Assembly: GCF_014696625.1 (NCBI RefSeq)
Contig: NZ_JACJQL010000015.1
Span: 62,001-126,000 of the forward strand
Reading direction: 5' to 3'
Length of the DNA stretch: 64,000 bases
From: Nostoc parmelioides FACHB-3921
Lineage (GTDB): Bacteria; Cyanobacteriota; Cyanobacteriia; Cyanobacteriales; Nostocaceae
A model generated the notes under the pieces. It searched no databases. It had not been told where the DNA came from and saw only the letters and a program-made list of their open reading frames with translations. The position numbers and the translations under genes are program-made. Positions within the stretch are counted from its first letter, which is position 1, and the number at the start of each line of letters is the position of its first letter. Shown piece by piece: positions 35,630 through 44,938 of this stretch.

Positions 35630-36229
35630 ATGATGCAAGTTTTATCCATCCAGAATTGTGCTACTACCAAAAAAAATCCGTCGTCGGGCAAGCTGATTGT
35701 TTTAACCGGGCCTAGTGGGGTCGGTAAAGGTACTTTAATGCGATCGCTCCTCCAGCGTCATCCGGAACTTTATTACTCTGTATCTGCAACAACTCGTCCT
35801 CCCCGTCCTGGGGAAGTAAATGGCGAAAGCTATTACTTTGTTAGCCGCAGTAAGTTTGAAGAATTAATTGCTCAAGGTGAATTTCTTGAATCCGCAGAAT
35901 TTGCGGGTAATTATTATGGCACTCCTCGTGAAGCTGTACTGAACCAAGTTCAATCTGGTAAGTTAGTTGTACTGGAAATTGAATTAGCAGGAGCAAGACA
36001 AGTTCGTGCTTCTTTTCCTGAGGCTTTGAGTATTTTTATTCTGCCGCCTTCCTTTGAAGAGTTGGAAAAACGGATTCGGGGACGTGGACAGGACTCAGAG
36101 GAAGCGATTACGCGTCGCTTACAGCGTGCCAAAGAAGAGATTCAAGCTGCGGATGAATTTGATATTCAAATTGTGAATGACAATTTTGAAGCTGCACTCC
36201 AGGCTATCGAAGTAGCCTTATTTGGATAA
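35630..36229 (+). CDS. gmk: Guanylate kinase
   Basis: A 199-residue P-loop kinase converting GMP to GDP. The P-loop is GPSGVGKGT near residue 27; [20 protein letters not shown] is the GMP-binding segment; FDIQIVNDN is at the end. The N-terminus has about 19 residues before the fold ([20 protein letters not shown]); two ATG codons are adjacent at 35630. It is encoded after the RemA-family gene on the same strand. Confidence 0.94.
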   Translation: MMQVLSIQNCATTKKNPSSGKLIVLTGPSGVGKGTLMRSLLQRHPELYYSVSATTRPPRPGEVNGESYYFVSRSKFEELIAQGEFLESAEFAGNYYGTPREAVLNQVQSGKLVVLEIELAGARQVRASFPEALSIFILPPSFEELEKRIRGRGQDSEEAITRRLQRAKEEIQAADEFDIQIVNDNFEAALQAIEVALFG

Positions 36230-36282
36230 TCGATATCCTATAAAATCAAAGCCAAGCATTTCTTTAACCAAATAATCATTAC

Positions 36283-36325
36283 TAAGGACACACAGGGAAG
36301 ATGAGGGTTTTCTTTTGTGTCCTTA
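36283..36325. terminator. Hairpin between gmk and psaL
   Basis: TAAGGACACA and TGTGTCCTTA form a perfect 10-bp stem with a 23-nt loop, followed by TCTTATTTTC on the forward strand. It lies 54 bases after the gmk stop and serves the convergent genes. Confidence 0.5.
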
Positions 36326-36422
36326 TCTTATTTTCATCATAAAATGGTACACAAATCAATTCAACAGCTAATATCAGGGGAACCCCTACAATGCAGTGGC
36401 TCCCCAATGATGAAAAACTAAA

Positions 36423-36941
36423 TTAGCCTACTAGACCTTGAATTAAAGCAAGATTAGTAGTCAAAAAGTAAGCGACTACTGCGCCACCAATACCACCAAT
36501 TAAGAAAGCACTGGCAAAGTTATTCCAGCCTTCTTTGGATTGGAAAGCATCCGGAGGATTGGGTACAGTAACACTGGCAAGAGCCTTGGGTGGATTGCTA
36601 TTAGCGTACAAAGACAGAGAGAGTGTGAAAAGCACCACCAAACCTATAGCACCTAACAAACCTGCTAAGTTAGCATTAGCTGCATCCCGCAGTGGGCCTA
36701 ATTTGGCAAAGGGGCCAAAAAGAAAGTAACCATGAGCCATACCTACTTCTAATCCACGTCTAAAAGGGGTGAGACCTGGGCGATAGGCGGGTAGGTTGTT
36801 AATAAACCACTTGACTAATGGAGAAGCGTTAACCGGGGTTTCTAGGTTGCCCCATTGAGGATCGCGTCCTGCTGGAAAAACCACTTCCCGATTTCTGGGG
36901 TCATTGGGGAGATTTTTTGATGCGTCTACTGCTTGCGCCAT
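36423..36941 (-). CDS. psaL: Photosystem I subunit XI (PsaL)
   Basis: A 172-residue thylakoid membrane protein with about three helices. Family segments include DPQWGNLETPVNASPLVKWF near residue 28, GLEVGMAHGYFLFGPF near 62 and EGWNNFASAFLIGGIGG near 135. PsaL is the trimer- or tetramer-forming subunit of photosystem I; in Anabaena the complex is tetrameric. It lies after psaJ on the same strand with a 270-bp gap that could hold its own promoter. Confidence 0.96.
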   Translation of the reverse strand: MAQAVDASKNLPNDPRNREVVFPAGRDPQWGNLETPVNASPLVKWFINNLPAYRPGLTPFRRGLEVGMAHGYFLFGPFAKLGPLRDAANANLAGLLGAIGLVVLFTLSLSLYANSNPPKALASVTVPNPPDAFQSKEGWNNFASAFLIGGIGGAVVAYFLTTNLALIQGLVG

Positions 36942-37211
36942 ATTTTATGTTTGCCTCAAAAATACAATGGTGGCATTTTTATATTAATAATAATTGTAGC
37001 TAAAGACGTTTTTTATTCGATAAGTTTAGAAAAATTAATTTAGATTACTTAAAATTATAAAACTCGTAAGCTAATTCTAGCTTTACGAGTTTCCAGAAAT
37101 GATTTTTACTGCCTATTTGAGTGATAATTTTACTAAGTTAATCAAGCAAATTAATCACACAAAATAGGCTAAAAACAACAGATTAAACTGTCTTAAAATC
37201 CCTGTATCAAA

Positions 37212-37361
37212 TTATGGTAAGGGATGGAAAAGTAGGTCTGGAAAAAAGCGATTGAATTCAATCAAAATCCCAGCTGTGATTGTCAGCCAGATAGTAGCCG
37301 CAACTGGTGCTGTGGAAATGAATTTAATTAGGTAGCTAGATTGGTCAGCTTTGTCTGCCAT
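37212..37361 (-). CDS. psaJ: Photosystem I subunit IX (PsaJ)
   Basis: A 49-residue one-helix protein: [20 protein letters not shown] at the start, [20 protein letters not shown] in the middle and FHPLP at the end. The [12 protein letters not shown] end is typical of PsaJ, which sits at the photosystem I edge by PsaF. It is encoded 37 bp after psaF and is very likely co-transcribed. Confidence 0.92.
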
Positions 37362-37398
37362 GATTTATTCTCCAAACGAAAGAATTGATTAGGTGGAA

Positions 37399-37893
37399 TT
37401 AGCGGGGAGAAACAGTAATTTCAGAGTCCTTAGCAGTTAATTCTCCAGAAAGAAGTTCTTTAACTGCGGCTGCTGGCCAAGCAAAGCCGGTAGCGATAAT
37501 GGGTAGTGCAAGACCCAAATCGAGTTGGATCTCTTTTTGTTCAGTATCTGAGTCCTTTTTGATTGCTTGTAGGTAAGCACGACCTACCCAACCAATCCAA
37601 CCGGCAATGTAGAGGAAGAGAATGCTGGGAATTAGAAAATCACCAGCACGATCAAGACGACCATCAACAATCAGGTGAGGATAGCCTTCTGGACCACAAA
37701 GCGCTTGAGAATAACGCTCAAAACGTTTTTGTCCTGATTGGGGGTCTGCTGTAGTATTGCGGGCATTTTTTGCCAGTGCTTGAAATGCGGGATTTTCTGC
37801 ACAAGGTGTCAGATCAGCTCCCAGGGCTTTGGCTGGGGGAGCGAAACTGAATGACAGACAAATCACTAAAATCAAAGCAAACAATCGACGCAT
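37399..37893 (-). CDS. psaF: Photosystem I subunit III (PsaF)
   Basis: A 164-residue protein from ATG 37893 with a signal peptide ending AKALGA and the mature start [17 protein letters not shown]. Two cysteines (TPCAEN and ALCGPEG) match PsaF. A transmembrane helix is near residue 90 ([18 protein letters not shown]). PsaF is the lumenal docking subunit for plastocyanin or cytochrome c6. The frame is open to 37956, but the ATG at 37893 behind AAAGGAAAC gives the known start. psaJ follows. Confidence 0.96.
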   Translation of the reverse strand: MRRLFALILVICLSFSFAPPAKALGADLTPCAENPAFQALAKNARNTTADPQSGQKRFERYSQALCGPEGYPHLIVDGRLDRAGDFLIPSILFLYIAGWIGWVGRAYLQAIKKDSDTEQKEIQLDLGLALPIIATGFAWPAAAVKELLSGELTAKDSEITVSPR

Positions 37894-38130
37894 GGATTTG
37901 TTTCCTTTTATTACACAAGAAAAAGTTTTTTGTACAAAACGAAGCGGCTTGTACATTCTTGATTTGCTTAACTAGCAAGTCATCATACTCTTGCGCGGGA
38001 ATCGAGTAAAGTTTAAGTAAATAAAAGTTAAAGCTTCTCAAACAAATCTTTAGAGAGTGCTGAGTACCGAGTAGTAAGTGCTGAGTAAAATTTCTCATGA
38101 TTAGGGAAAATTATTTTAGACCTCATACCC

Positions 38131-38160
38131 GGAAACTCAGGACTCAGGACTCAGCACTCA
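38131..38160. repeat. GGACTCA heptamer repeat
   Basis: Four near-copies of the heptamer GGACTCA occur just before the tsaD gene. This is an STRR-type array. Confidence 0.6.
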
Positions 38161-38176
38161 TTACTTCTTCGTAGCA

Positions 38177-39217
38177 ATGACAACTGTTTTAGCAATCGAA
38201 ACTAGCTGTGATGAAACTGCCGTGGCAATTGTTAACAATCGTCAAGTTTGCAGCAGTATCATAGCTTCACAAATTCCAGTCCACCAGCAATATGGTGGAG
38301 TGGTACCGGAGGTAGCCTCACGAGCGCACTTGGAAACGATAAATGGCGCGATCGCTCAAGCGATGGATCAAGCTCAACTAGGTTGGGATAAAATCGATGG
38401 GATCGCTGCCACTTGTGCGCCTGGACTTGTAGGAGCGCTATTAGTGGGGCTAACTGCTGCAAAAACTTTAGCAATCTTACACAATAAACCATTTTTGGGA
38501 GTTCATCACCTTGAAGGTCACATCTACGCGACTTATTTGAGTGAGCCAACTTTAGATCCCCCTTTTCTTAGCTTACTGGTTTCTGGGGGACATACAAGCT
38601 TAATTTACGTTAAGGAATGTGGTAGGTACGAAAGCCTGGGTGAAACTCGTGATGATGCTGCCGGTGAAGCTTTTGACAAGGTAGCTAGGCTATTGAAGCT
38701 AGGTTATCCTGGTGGCCCAGTCATTGATAAACTAGCGCAAACAGGTAATCCTCAAGCCTTTGCTTTGCCGGAAGGAAAAGTGTCCTTACCTGGTGGGGGA
38801 TATCATCCCTATGATGGCAGTTTTAGCGGCTTAAAGACGGCTGTACTGCGTTTAGTGCAGCAATTAGAGAGGGATGGAGATCCATTGCCTATAGAGGACA
38901 TTTCCGCCAGCTTTCAGGCGACAGTAGCCAAGGCATTAACCAAGAGAGCGATCGCCTGTGCTTTAGACTATGGTCTAGATACTATTGCCGTAGGTGGAGG
39001 GGTAGCCGCTAATAGTGGTTTGAGACAGCACTTACAAGCAGCAGCCACCGCAAATAATCTCCGCGTCCTCTTCCCCCCCCTAAAATTCTGTACCGATAAC
39101 GCCGCCATGATAGCTTGTGCAGCCGCAGACCACTTATCACGGAATCATATATCCCCCATCACTTTAGGCGTAGAGTCGCGCCTCAGTCTTAGCCAAGTGA
39201 TGAAGTTATATCAGTAG
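38177..39217 (+). CDS. tsaD: tRNA N6-adenosine threonylcarbamoyltransferase TsaD
   Basis: A 346-residue enzyme that transfers threonylcarbamoyl to A37 of ANN-decoding tRNAs. The metal motif HHLEGHI is near residue 113; the ASKHA-fold elements are [14 protein letters not shown] at the N-terminus, [11 protein letters not shown] near 135 and [12 protein letters not shown] near 275. It acts with the TsaC-type enzyme encoded at 44939. The start is the ATG at 38177; STRR repeats lie on both sides. Confidence 0.96.
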   Translation: MTTVLAIETSCDETAVAIVNNRQVCSSIIASQIPVHQQYGGVVPEVASRAHLETINGAIAQAMDQAQLGWDKIDGIAATCAPGLVGALLVGLTAAKTLAILHNKPFLGVHHLEGHIYATYLSEPTLDPPFLSLLVSGGHTSLIYVKECGRYESLGETRDDAAGEAFDKVARLLKLGYPGGPVIDKLAQTGNPQAFALPEGKVSLPGGGYHPYDGSFSGLKTAVLRLVQQLERDGDPLPIEDISASFQATVAKALTKRAIACALDYGLDTIAVGGGVAANSGLRQHLQAAATANNLRVLFPPLKFCTDNAAMIACAAADHLSRNHISPITLGVESRLSLSQVMKLYQ

Positions 39218-39255
39218 TTAGTTGTCAGTTGTCCATAGACACAACCTTTATCGTT

Positions 39256-39293
39256 GACCAATGACCAATGACTAATGACCAATGACTAATGAC
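39256..39293. repeat. GACCAAT/GACTAAT heptamer array
   Basis: About 5.4 copies of a 7-nt unit follow tsaD and run into the end of the convergent hydrolase gene, providing its last codons and stop. Confidence 0.8.
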
Positions 39294-40183
39294 TTAATAT
39301 GACTAGCAACCGCATCTGGCTGTTCTAACATTGCCAGATGTCCACAATCAGGAATTTCAATCACGTTATCACCACAGTATTGGAAAAGTGGATGAAAACT
39401 CGCTAAATGGCGAACATACTTGGGTTCCATCACCTTATCATCAGTGCCAGCCAGAAAATAAACTGGCTGCTTTAACTGAGATACTAACTTTGGTAATCGG
39501 TTAACTTCTTCCTCTGTTGTGGAATCTAGCAACGCCCCTAAAGCTGCTTCCGGGTCAGCTACCACAAAATCTACAACACGCTGACGCGCCCATTGACGAT
39601 CTAAGGGACGAGATACACTAGCTCTGGTGAATAATAAGTCAATTAGAGGTAATTGGGACAACCAACGAGGACGGACTTGTAAAAATCTTTGCCCTGCCAC
39701 ACGGAACTGTTCAAACGCTTCTTTCAGGTAAATACCGCCACCTGCGTTAATACAAATGACACCCTTAATCCGTTGAGGAATTTGAGCAGCTGCCCATAGA
39801 GCGATCGTACCTCCCAATGAATGACCTACAAGCCAAGCACTGGTAATATTTAGTTGTTCCAACAGGGTTGCCAAATCTTGAGCATAAGCTGCTGGTGTAT
39901 AGAGAGAATCAAAAGATAAATTAATATCCTGAAGAGACTGAGCAGATAAACTGGCAGAACTTGATCCGCGATGAAAATCAGTTTCTAGCTGAGACTGAGA
40001 CCCTCCAAAGCCTCGTAAATCATAAGACAGACACTGAAACTCAACAGACAAGCGAGAAATCACAGGTTGCCAGTATCCACGGCTATTAAGCCAACCGTGA
40101 ATAAATACTAAAGCATCTGGGCAGGATGTGGGAGCTGTCAGCTCGTAGGCGTGTGGAAAGCCTAAGATTTCAATAGTTGCCAT
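39272..40183 (-). CDS. Alpha/beta hydrolase
   Basis: A 303-residue soluble hydrolase. The oxyanion motif is VFIHGWLNSRGYW near residue 28, the nucleophile elbow is VGHSLGGTIALW near 120, and the acid and base are suggested by GTDDKVM and CGHLAMLEQPD. The layout fits a C-C hydrolase or epoxide hydrolase-type fold; the substrate is unknown. The last residues KSLVIGH and the TAG stop are encoded by an STRR heptamer array, so the C-terminal end was created by repeat DNA. It converges on tsaD. Confidence 0.85.
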   Translation of the reverse strand: MATIEILGFPHAYELTAPTSCPDALVFIHGWLNSRGYWQPVISRLSVEFQCLSYDLRGFGGSQSQLETDFHRGSSSASLSAQSLQDINLSFDSLYTPAAYAQDLATLLEQLNITSAWLVGHSLGGTIALWAAAQIPQRIKGVICINAGGGIYLKEAFEQFRVAGQRFLQVRPRWLSQLPLIDLLFTRASVSRPLDRQWARQRVVDFVVADPEAALGALLDSTTEEEVNRLPKLVSQLKQPVYFLAGTDDKVMEPKYVRHLASFHPLFQYCGDNVIEIPDCGHLAMLEQPDAVASHIKSLVIGH

Positions 40184-40334
40184 ATTTATATCGTAACCCT
40201 AAGGGTGGGCGCGACTGAAATAAGCAATTCAAAATTCACAATGAAAATAGTGTTTAGGACTTAGGAGATCAGTACGCATATAGCGTTTAATTTACATTTT
40301 CTAGTCCCTAATTCCTAGTCCTTAGTACTTACCA

Positions 40335-41054
40335 TCATTTCCCCAACAACCTTTGGCGTACCCCTTCAGCAATTTTGTGTCCTAAATATTCCGGAATCAG
40401 GCTTTCATTTGGTCCCAACAAATAGAGAATTAGCCGAGTCCGTCCGCGCCAAACTAGTAAATTTGCATTAACCACTAGTAAATCTTCTTGCCAAATGGCG
40501 TACATAACTTTGTAAAATAATCCCGGTTGATTGTCAGCTTCAATCACCAAAGCGGGGAGATGAAAAACCGGATCAACATAGAATTCAGTCTGTACTTGTT
40601 CTAAACCTACATCTAGGTTGAATTCCACAGCTAGCATCTCTTCTACTTCAAACCGCCCTCCCAAAGCCTCACGAATGGCGCGACAAACGTTTTCTGCTGT
40701 TTTTTCTGTTAAGGCTTTACTGCCACGCGATACCAAAAGTTTGATAAAAACTAACATTGGTGGTCTAATTTGTCCATATAGACTCAGACCATGAATAGTT
40801 AGTCCGTAAGCAGCTAGTACACCGAAAATATCACTGAGAAGAAATGACTGATTGCGGTAGGCAAAATGCAGCGCACTTTTACTACCTTCCGGCTTCAACT
40901 CAATTACGGCACGTCTGGTTTTATAGAGACGATAAGCTAGCCGCAAATTTTGCAGTTGAATCTCACTGCTGACAAATTGTTCATAGAACTGGGGAAACGC
41001 TCGATTAAAGCGTTTGAGAAGTTCCAGTGTCGAAGATTTTAAACCCGAAGCCAT
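40335..41054 (-). CDS. ACT-domain protein resembling the GlnD C-terminus
   Basis: A 239-residue soluble protein. Two ACT-like segments are visible: FLLSDIFGVLAAYGLTIHGL near residue 72 and LPALVIEADNQPGLFYKVMY near 168. Such paired ACT segments occur at the C-terminus of the PII uridylyltransferase GlnD, where they bind glutamine. No nucleotidyltransferase or HD domain is present, so it would be a stand-alone sensor. The role is inferred only. Upstream is a 389-bp gap with STRR-like CAGTACTCAACACTG words. Confidence 0.6.
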   Translation of the reverse strand: MASGLKSSTLELLKRFNRAFPQFYEQFVSSEIQLQNLRLAYRLYKTRRAVIELKPEGSKSALHFAYRNQSFLLSDIFGVLAAYGLTIHGLSLYGQIRPPMLVFIKLLVSRGSKALTEKTAENVCRAIREALGGRFEVEEMLAVEFNLDVGLEQVQTEFYVDPVFHLPALVIEADNQPGLFYKVMYAIWQEDLLVVNANLLVWRGRTRLILYLLGPNESLIPEYLGHKIAEGVRQRLLGK

Positions 41055-41443
41055 CGTAGTGTAAGACTCGCTTGCTTTTATCGCCTGGAGACTGGGGACT
41101 GGAAATCAGTGCTGGGTAATGAGTACTAATTACTGGGTAAACAAAGCACTCAGTAGTCAGTACTCAACACTGCCCAATACTCAATACCTCATTTCTTTTA
41201 TATACAATTCACTCTCTAGATACTCTCGTTTTGAGGAATTTGTCCTAGCCTTTACAACAAAGTGCTAAAGTTGAAAATAATTGGTGTGAAAAACTCCGTA
41301 ACAGACTGTCACCATTGAAAGTCCCAAAGACTTCTCACAAAATTGAGCGTAAGGGCTAAACAATGGTACTTGCTTTGTCAGGTGTGAATCAACACTCTCG
41401 ATAGTGAACACCAATTTAGTTATACTACCCGAACCGCGTTGGC
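41055..41443. other. Divergent intergenic region with degenerate repeats
   Basis: Between the ACT-domain and GNAT genes. It has degenerate STRR-like words such as GGAGACTGGGGACTGG and CAGTAGTCAGTACTCAACAC. No ORF or RNA gene was recognised. Confidence 0.4.
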
Positions 41444-41995
41444 ATGGGTTTTTGGAAAACTTGGTTTAGTACTCCTGAATCTGCGACAAGTAGAACACAA
41501 CCGCTTGAAGAACATACAGTAGACGCTACGGGCAACTCTAATCCGAAAAGCGACGCTTCGGCAGCTACAAGAAATGCGGAACGTATCGTTTTTAGCACCG
41601 AGCGAGATATTGATCTGTATGAACTCGAAGAACTTTGTGATGCTGTAGGTTGGTCACGTCGTCCCTTAAGGAAAGTAAAGAAAGCCATTGAGCATAGTTT
41701 TCTCGTAGCCACAATGTGGCAAGTGCGAGGAAACCAAAGGCGGCTGATTGGTTTTGCCCGTGCTACCTCAGACCACGCTTTTAATGCCACTATTTGGGAT
41801 GTGGTAGTCCACCCAGATTTTCAAGGTAAAGGACTGGGTAAAGCTTTGATGAAGTATGTACTTAAAAAACTCAGGAGTGAAGAAATTAGTAATGTGACTC
41901 TTTTTGCTGATCCTCATGTTGTAGATTTCTACAGGACTATGGGTTTTATGCCAGATCCGGAAGGCATCAAAGGTATGTTTTGGTATCCTCATTAA
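41444..41995 (+). CDS. GNAT family N-acetyltransferase
   Basis: A 183-residue enzyme. The acetyl-CoA-binding motif A is [17 protein letters not shown] near residue 122, and the preceding [19 protein letters not shown] and the late [18 protein letters not shown] are typical of the plastid/cyanobacterial GNAT group that includes Ycf52. The first 60 residues are less conserved. Acceptor substrate is unknown; related plastid enzymes acetylate proteins. A paralogue is encoded at 46672-47142. A tRNA gene follows. Confidence 0.85.
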   Translation: MGFWKTWFSTPESATSRTQPLEEHTVDATGNSNPKSDASAATRNAERIVFSTERDIDLYELEELCDAVGWSRRPLRKVKKAIEHSFLVATMWQVRGNQRRLIGFARATSDHAFNATIWDVVVHPDFQGKGLGKALMKYVLKKLRSEEISNVTLFADPHVVDFYRTMGFMPDPEGIKGMFWYPH

Positions 41996-42073
41996 ATTTT
42001 TTTGGGAAATAAACATAGCCAATATCTAAAAAATCAGCTATCATGGATAAAGCTTGTGTGAATAAAGCGAAAT

Positions 42074-42147
42074 CGGGATGTAGCGCAGCTTGGTAGCGCG
42101 CCTGCTTTGGGAGCAGGATGCCGCAGGTTCAAATCCTGTCATCCCGA
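42074..42147 (+). tRNA. tRNA-Pro (anticodon TGG)
   Basis: Acceptor arms CGGGATG and CATCCCG pair over 7 bp with discriminator A. The D arm is GCGC...GCGC, the anticodon stem CCTGC/GCAGG carries the loop TTTGGGA with anticodon TGG, and the T arm GCAGG TTCAAAT CCTGT is complete. No CCA is encoded. It reads CCA proline codons. A terminator follows 14 bases later. Confidence 0.96.
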
Positions 42148-42161
42148 TTGAAATTACTGAT

Positions 42162-42204
42162 AAGAAAAGCCCGTACCTTTGAAAATAAGGTATGGGTTTT
42201 TCTT
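42162..42204 (+). terminator. Terminator after tRNA-Pro
   Basis: An 18-position stem with two non-Watson-Crick pairs, AAGAAAAGCCCGTACCTT against AAGGTATGGGTTTTTCTT, with a 7-nt loop. The T-run is at the 3' side of the stem. Confidence 0.85.
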
Positions 42205-42797
42205 ATGGATAAAATCAGAACAATTAGAATTTACTATGCCACTACTCAATTAATGTTTTTAAAATACTGTCAATGCCTGTATTTACACTGGAAAAGTTAA
42301 ATTAATTATCTTATAACTATTGCCTATTAAGAAAGAATTACAAAGAATTTTTTATAAAATTAAATTCTAAAAATTAAATATATATGTATAAAATCAAGCA
42401 GCAAAGTAACTAGCAATAGGAGGAACGATTAGTTGTTAAAAGCGTCCTCATATTTGGATAAGGGCAATAAAATGACATTGACCGTATTTACAAAAGCGGG
42501 AAAGTTTTCTGCCCGGTGACGGCTATATTTAACAGGCATCTACATGAATGTGTAGTAAATAGTTAAGCAAAACTGAGAAAAGTATAACTAAGAGTACGGT
42601 CAACAGGCAGCAAAGATAGGACAACTATCCTTGAGAGTTTGAAAATCTAGCGCTTTAAGAGTAGATTAGGAGCATTTCACAACTACCACCACTTTTCTCA
42701 TTCCCAAGAGATTGATATATAACTAAGACGGGTTGGTGGCGTGTAAATCCAACAATTTGTCTAACTCAACTGGAACACATTAAGACGAGGAATACTC
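42205..42797. other. Intergenic region or long leader before tic22
   Basis: About 590 bp. It holds a possible 28-codon ORF at 42433 and small hairpins (GCCCGGTGACGGC near 42511, CTACATGAATGTGTAG near 42541). The end (GACGAGGAATACTC) is the tic22 ribosome-binding site. No RNA family was recognised. Confidence 0.4.
42433..42519 (+). CDS. Possible 28-residue small protein
   Basis: AGGAGGA (42418-42424) is followed after 8 bases by TTG, which opens a 28-codon frame ending in TGA at 42517. The peptide starts MLKASSYLDKGNKM and ends TKAGKFSAR; it is basic. The strength and spacing of the ribosome-binding site are the support. An alternative ATG is at codon 14. No homologue is recognised and the frame may be chance. 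Confidence 0.28.
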   Translation: MLKASSYLDKGNKMTLTVFTKAGKFSAR

Positions 42798-43628
42798 ATG
42801 AAAGCATTGGTTCGCTGGGGCGCAACATTAGGTTTAGTTGGAAGTACTTTACTGGGAACATTATCTTTAGGTAGCCTTCCAGCAATAGCATTATCAGAAC
42901 AGCAAATTAAAGAAAAGTTGGATAGTGTACCTATTTATTTAGTTACAAATGAAAAAGGTTTACCATTAAGCCGTCCTTTACCAAACGCACAAAACGGACA
43001 AAAGGCTGGTGGTTCAATCACCGGGGCTTATATGAGTCGGCAGGAAGCTCAGGCTTTTATTAACGAACTGCGGAATGCCAAAAATAAAGATCCCAAGATG
43101 CAGGAAATTGTCAAAAGCCTACAGGTGACCGCAGTGCCGCTAGGAGTGATTTATCAACAGTTGCAACAAACAAAAAAAGACCCTAATCGCCTGTTATTTG
43201 CTTTTAAACCTGTAGACCAGGAAATTAAAGGGGCAATGGATTTATTGCGCCAAAGCGGTCAACAGGTAAATCAGTTTAAGAGTGTGCCGATGTTTGCTGT
43301 GAGATTTGCGCCAGATCAGGGTTATGTACCAATCAAAGTAGGTACTGGCAACGAACAAGTTGTCCCACTATTTTTGAGTAAACAGGATGCACAAGGCTTA
43401 TTGGGGCAAGTCAAGCCAAAACATCCAAAGGCGGATATTCAAGTTCTAGATATAGATGGTGTGCTACAAACATTACAAAATAAGAATGATCCTTGGCTCA
43501 ATCAAGTTGTCTTAGTGCCATCTCCAGAATCGAGAGAATATATTAGGACTCTACCCAAAGACAAAGCGCCTAACACTTCTGCTGCTCCTAATCGTAACAA
43601 TAATAATTCCCGACCGAATTCACGTTAG
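42798..43628 (+). CDS. Tic22-family periplasmic protein
   Basis: A 276-residue protein with a signal peptide (about residues 1-32, ending PAIALSE) and a Tic22 fold: KEKLDSVPIYLVTNEKGLPL near residue 38, GGSITGAYMSRQEAQAFI near 72, and a second similar half (FAVRFAPDQGYVPI, LFLSKQDAQGLLGQV). In chloroplasts Tic22 works at the intermembrane space; in Anabaena 7120 the homologue (alr0114, from memory) is periplasmic and supports outer-membrane biogenesis with Omp85. An Omp85 paralogue is encoded at 6851. The tail is Asn-rich. prmC follows 2 bp downstream, so they probably share a transcript. Confidence 0.88.
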   Translation: MKALVRWGATLGLVGSTLLGTLSLGSLPAIALSEQQIKEKLDSVPIYLVTNEKGLPLSRPLPNAQNGQKAGGSITGAYMSRQEAQAFINELRNAKNKDPKMQEIVKSLQVTAVPLGVIYQQLQQTKKDPNRLLFAFKPVDQEIKGAMDLLRQSGQQVNQFKSVPMFAVRFAPDQGYVPIKVGTGNEQVVPLFLSKQDAQGLLGQVKPKHPKADIQVLDIDGVLQTLQNKNDPWLNQVVLVPSPESREYIRTLPKDKAPNTSAAPNRNNNNSRPNSR

Positions 43629-43630
43629 GC

Positions 43631-44578
43631 ATGACAAATCGACAGGCAAATGTAGTTTCTGGTTTACAACTTTGGCAGTGGCGTATTAGAGCAAATCAAG
43701 CAGCGATCGCTCACAATATTCCCGTAGCAGAAGTGGATTGGCTGTTGCAAGAAATAGCTGATTTAGACCGCTTGGCGCTGCGTTTAGAGTCGTTTAAAGA
43801 CTGGTCTGAGGTGCCGATGGGTTTATCTCTGGACAAGTTAGACCAACTTTGGCAAAGGCGATTAGGCGATCGCTTACCCGTACAGTACATCGCCGGAGTT
43901 ACACCTTGGCGCAACTTCAGACTTACAGTGTCGAGTGCTGTTTTGATTCCTAGACCGGAAACTGAGTGCTTGATTGATTTAGCTGTAGCTGCTGTTGCTA
44001 ACAGTGAATTGGCTTGGCAGTTACAGCAAGGACATTGGGTAGACTTGGGAACTGGTAGTGGGGCGATCGCTTTGGGGTTAGCTGATGCTTTCCCTGAAGC
44101 AACTATTCATGCTGTAGATTGCAGCTTAGAAGCTTTGGCGATCGCCCAGCAAAATGCCCAGAACACAGGTCTGGTTGATAGAATGCGATTTTATCAGGGT
44201 CGCTGGTGGGAGCCTTTAACCTTGCTGAAAGGTCAAGTTAGTGGCATGGTATCTAACCCTCCTTATATTCCCAGCGACATCGTGCCGACGCTACAACCAG
44301 AAGTAGTAAACCATGAACCACATTTAGCCTTAGATGGCGGTGTTGATGGCTTAGATGCCATCCGCCATCTGATAGAAGTTGCCCCCAGTTATTTACGACC
44401 TGGGGGTATATGGTTAATTGAAATGATGGCAGGTCAAGCGGACACGGTACAAACTCTTTTGCTCCAACAGGGCAGTTATAGTAATATTCAAATCCACTCT
44501 GATTTAGCTGGTATTGAGCGTTTCGCTGTAGCTGAAATAGCAAGTAGCCGCACATCTGATACCCCAAGTACAGCGTGA
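43631..44578 (+). CDS. prmC: Release factor glutamine methyltransferase PrmC
   Basis: A 315-residue SAM-dependent methyltransferase that methylates the GGQ glutamine of peptide release factors. The catalytic motif is SNPPYIP near residue 210, and the SAM-binding motif is WVDLGTGSGAIALGLADAF near 137, preceded by VLIPRPETECL. The N-terminal helical domain (about 1-100) binds release factor. The start lies 2 bp after the tic22 stop. Confidence 0.93.
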   Translation: MTNRQANVVSGLQLWQWRIRANQAAIAHNIPVAEVDWLLQEIADLDRLALRLESFKDWSEVPMGLSLDKLDQLWQRRLGDRLPVQYIAGVTPWRNFRLTVSSAVLIPRPETECLIDLAVAAVANSELAWQLQQGHWVDLGTGSGAIALGLADAFPEATIHAVDCSLEALAIAQQNAQNTGLVDRMRFYQGRWWEPLTLLKGQVSGMVSNPPYIPSDIVPTLQPEVVNHEPHLALDGGVDGLDAIRHLIEVAPSYLRPGGIWLIEMMAGQADTVQTLLLQQGSYSNIQIHSDLAGIERFAVAEIASSRTSDTPSTA

Positions 44579-44938
44579 GATGAATTATGCGCGAGGCTTG
44601 CAGTGAGCGTCAGCCGAATCGTTGACGACAGTCCTCTGACCAATTTTGAGCGTAAGCGAAATTAGGGAGGAGGGCTTTGAATTTCCTACTCCTGCGGAGA
44701 ACCCGTAGGGTATTTTGAATTTTGAATTGATCGTAAATTCAAGGGTTTAAGACCCCTCTCTTACAAAGTTCTGTGACACTCTCTACGAGACGCTAAAAGC
44801 GAACGCAGACTCGCTACCGCCGGAAGCCGACGCTCAGACTTTGCGCTACGTCTACACATAGTATCAGTTGAGTTGGTGATGTTTTACCCCAACTCCAACT
44901 GTTTTGAATTTTGAATTTTGAATTTTGAATTGTTAATC
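44579..44938. other. Repeat-rich intergenic region
   Basis: Holds GC-rich palindromic pieces (for example GAGACGCTAAAAGCGAACGC near 44790) and a TTTTGAA-type array (44902-44932) directly before the tsaC start. No coding potential was seen. Confidence 0.5.

Noticed and set aside
38131..39293. CRISPR array near the tandem repeats
   Set aside because: Units are 7 nt without unique spacers, typical STRR and not CRISPR.
41425..41790. 121-codon reverse ORF inside the GNAT gene
   Set aside because: Antisense shadow; the GNAT motifs are on the forward strand.
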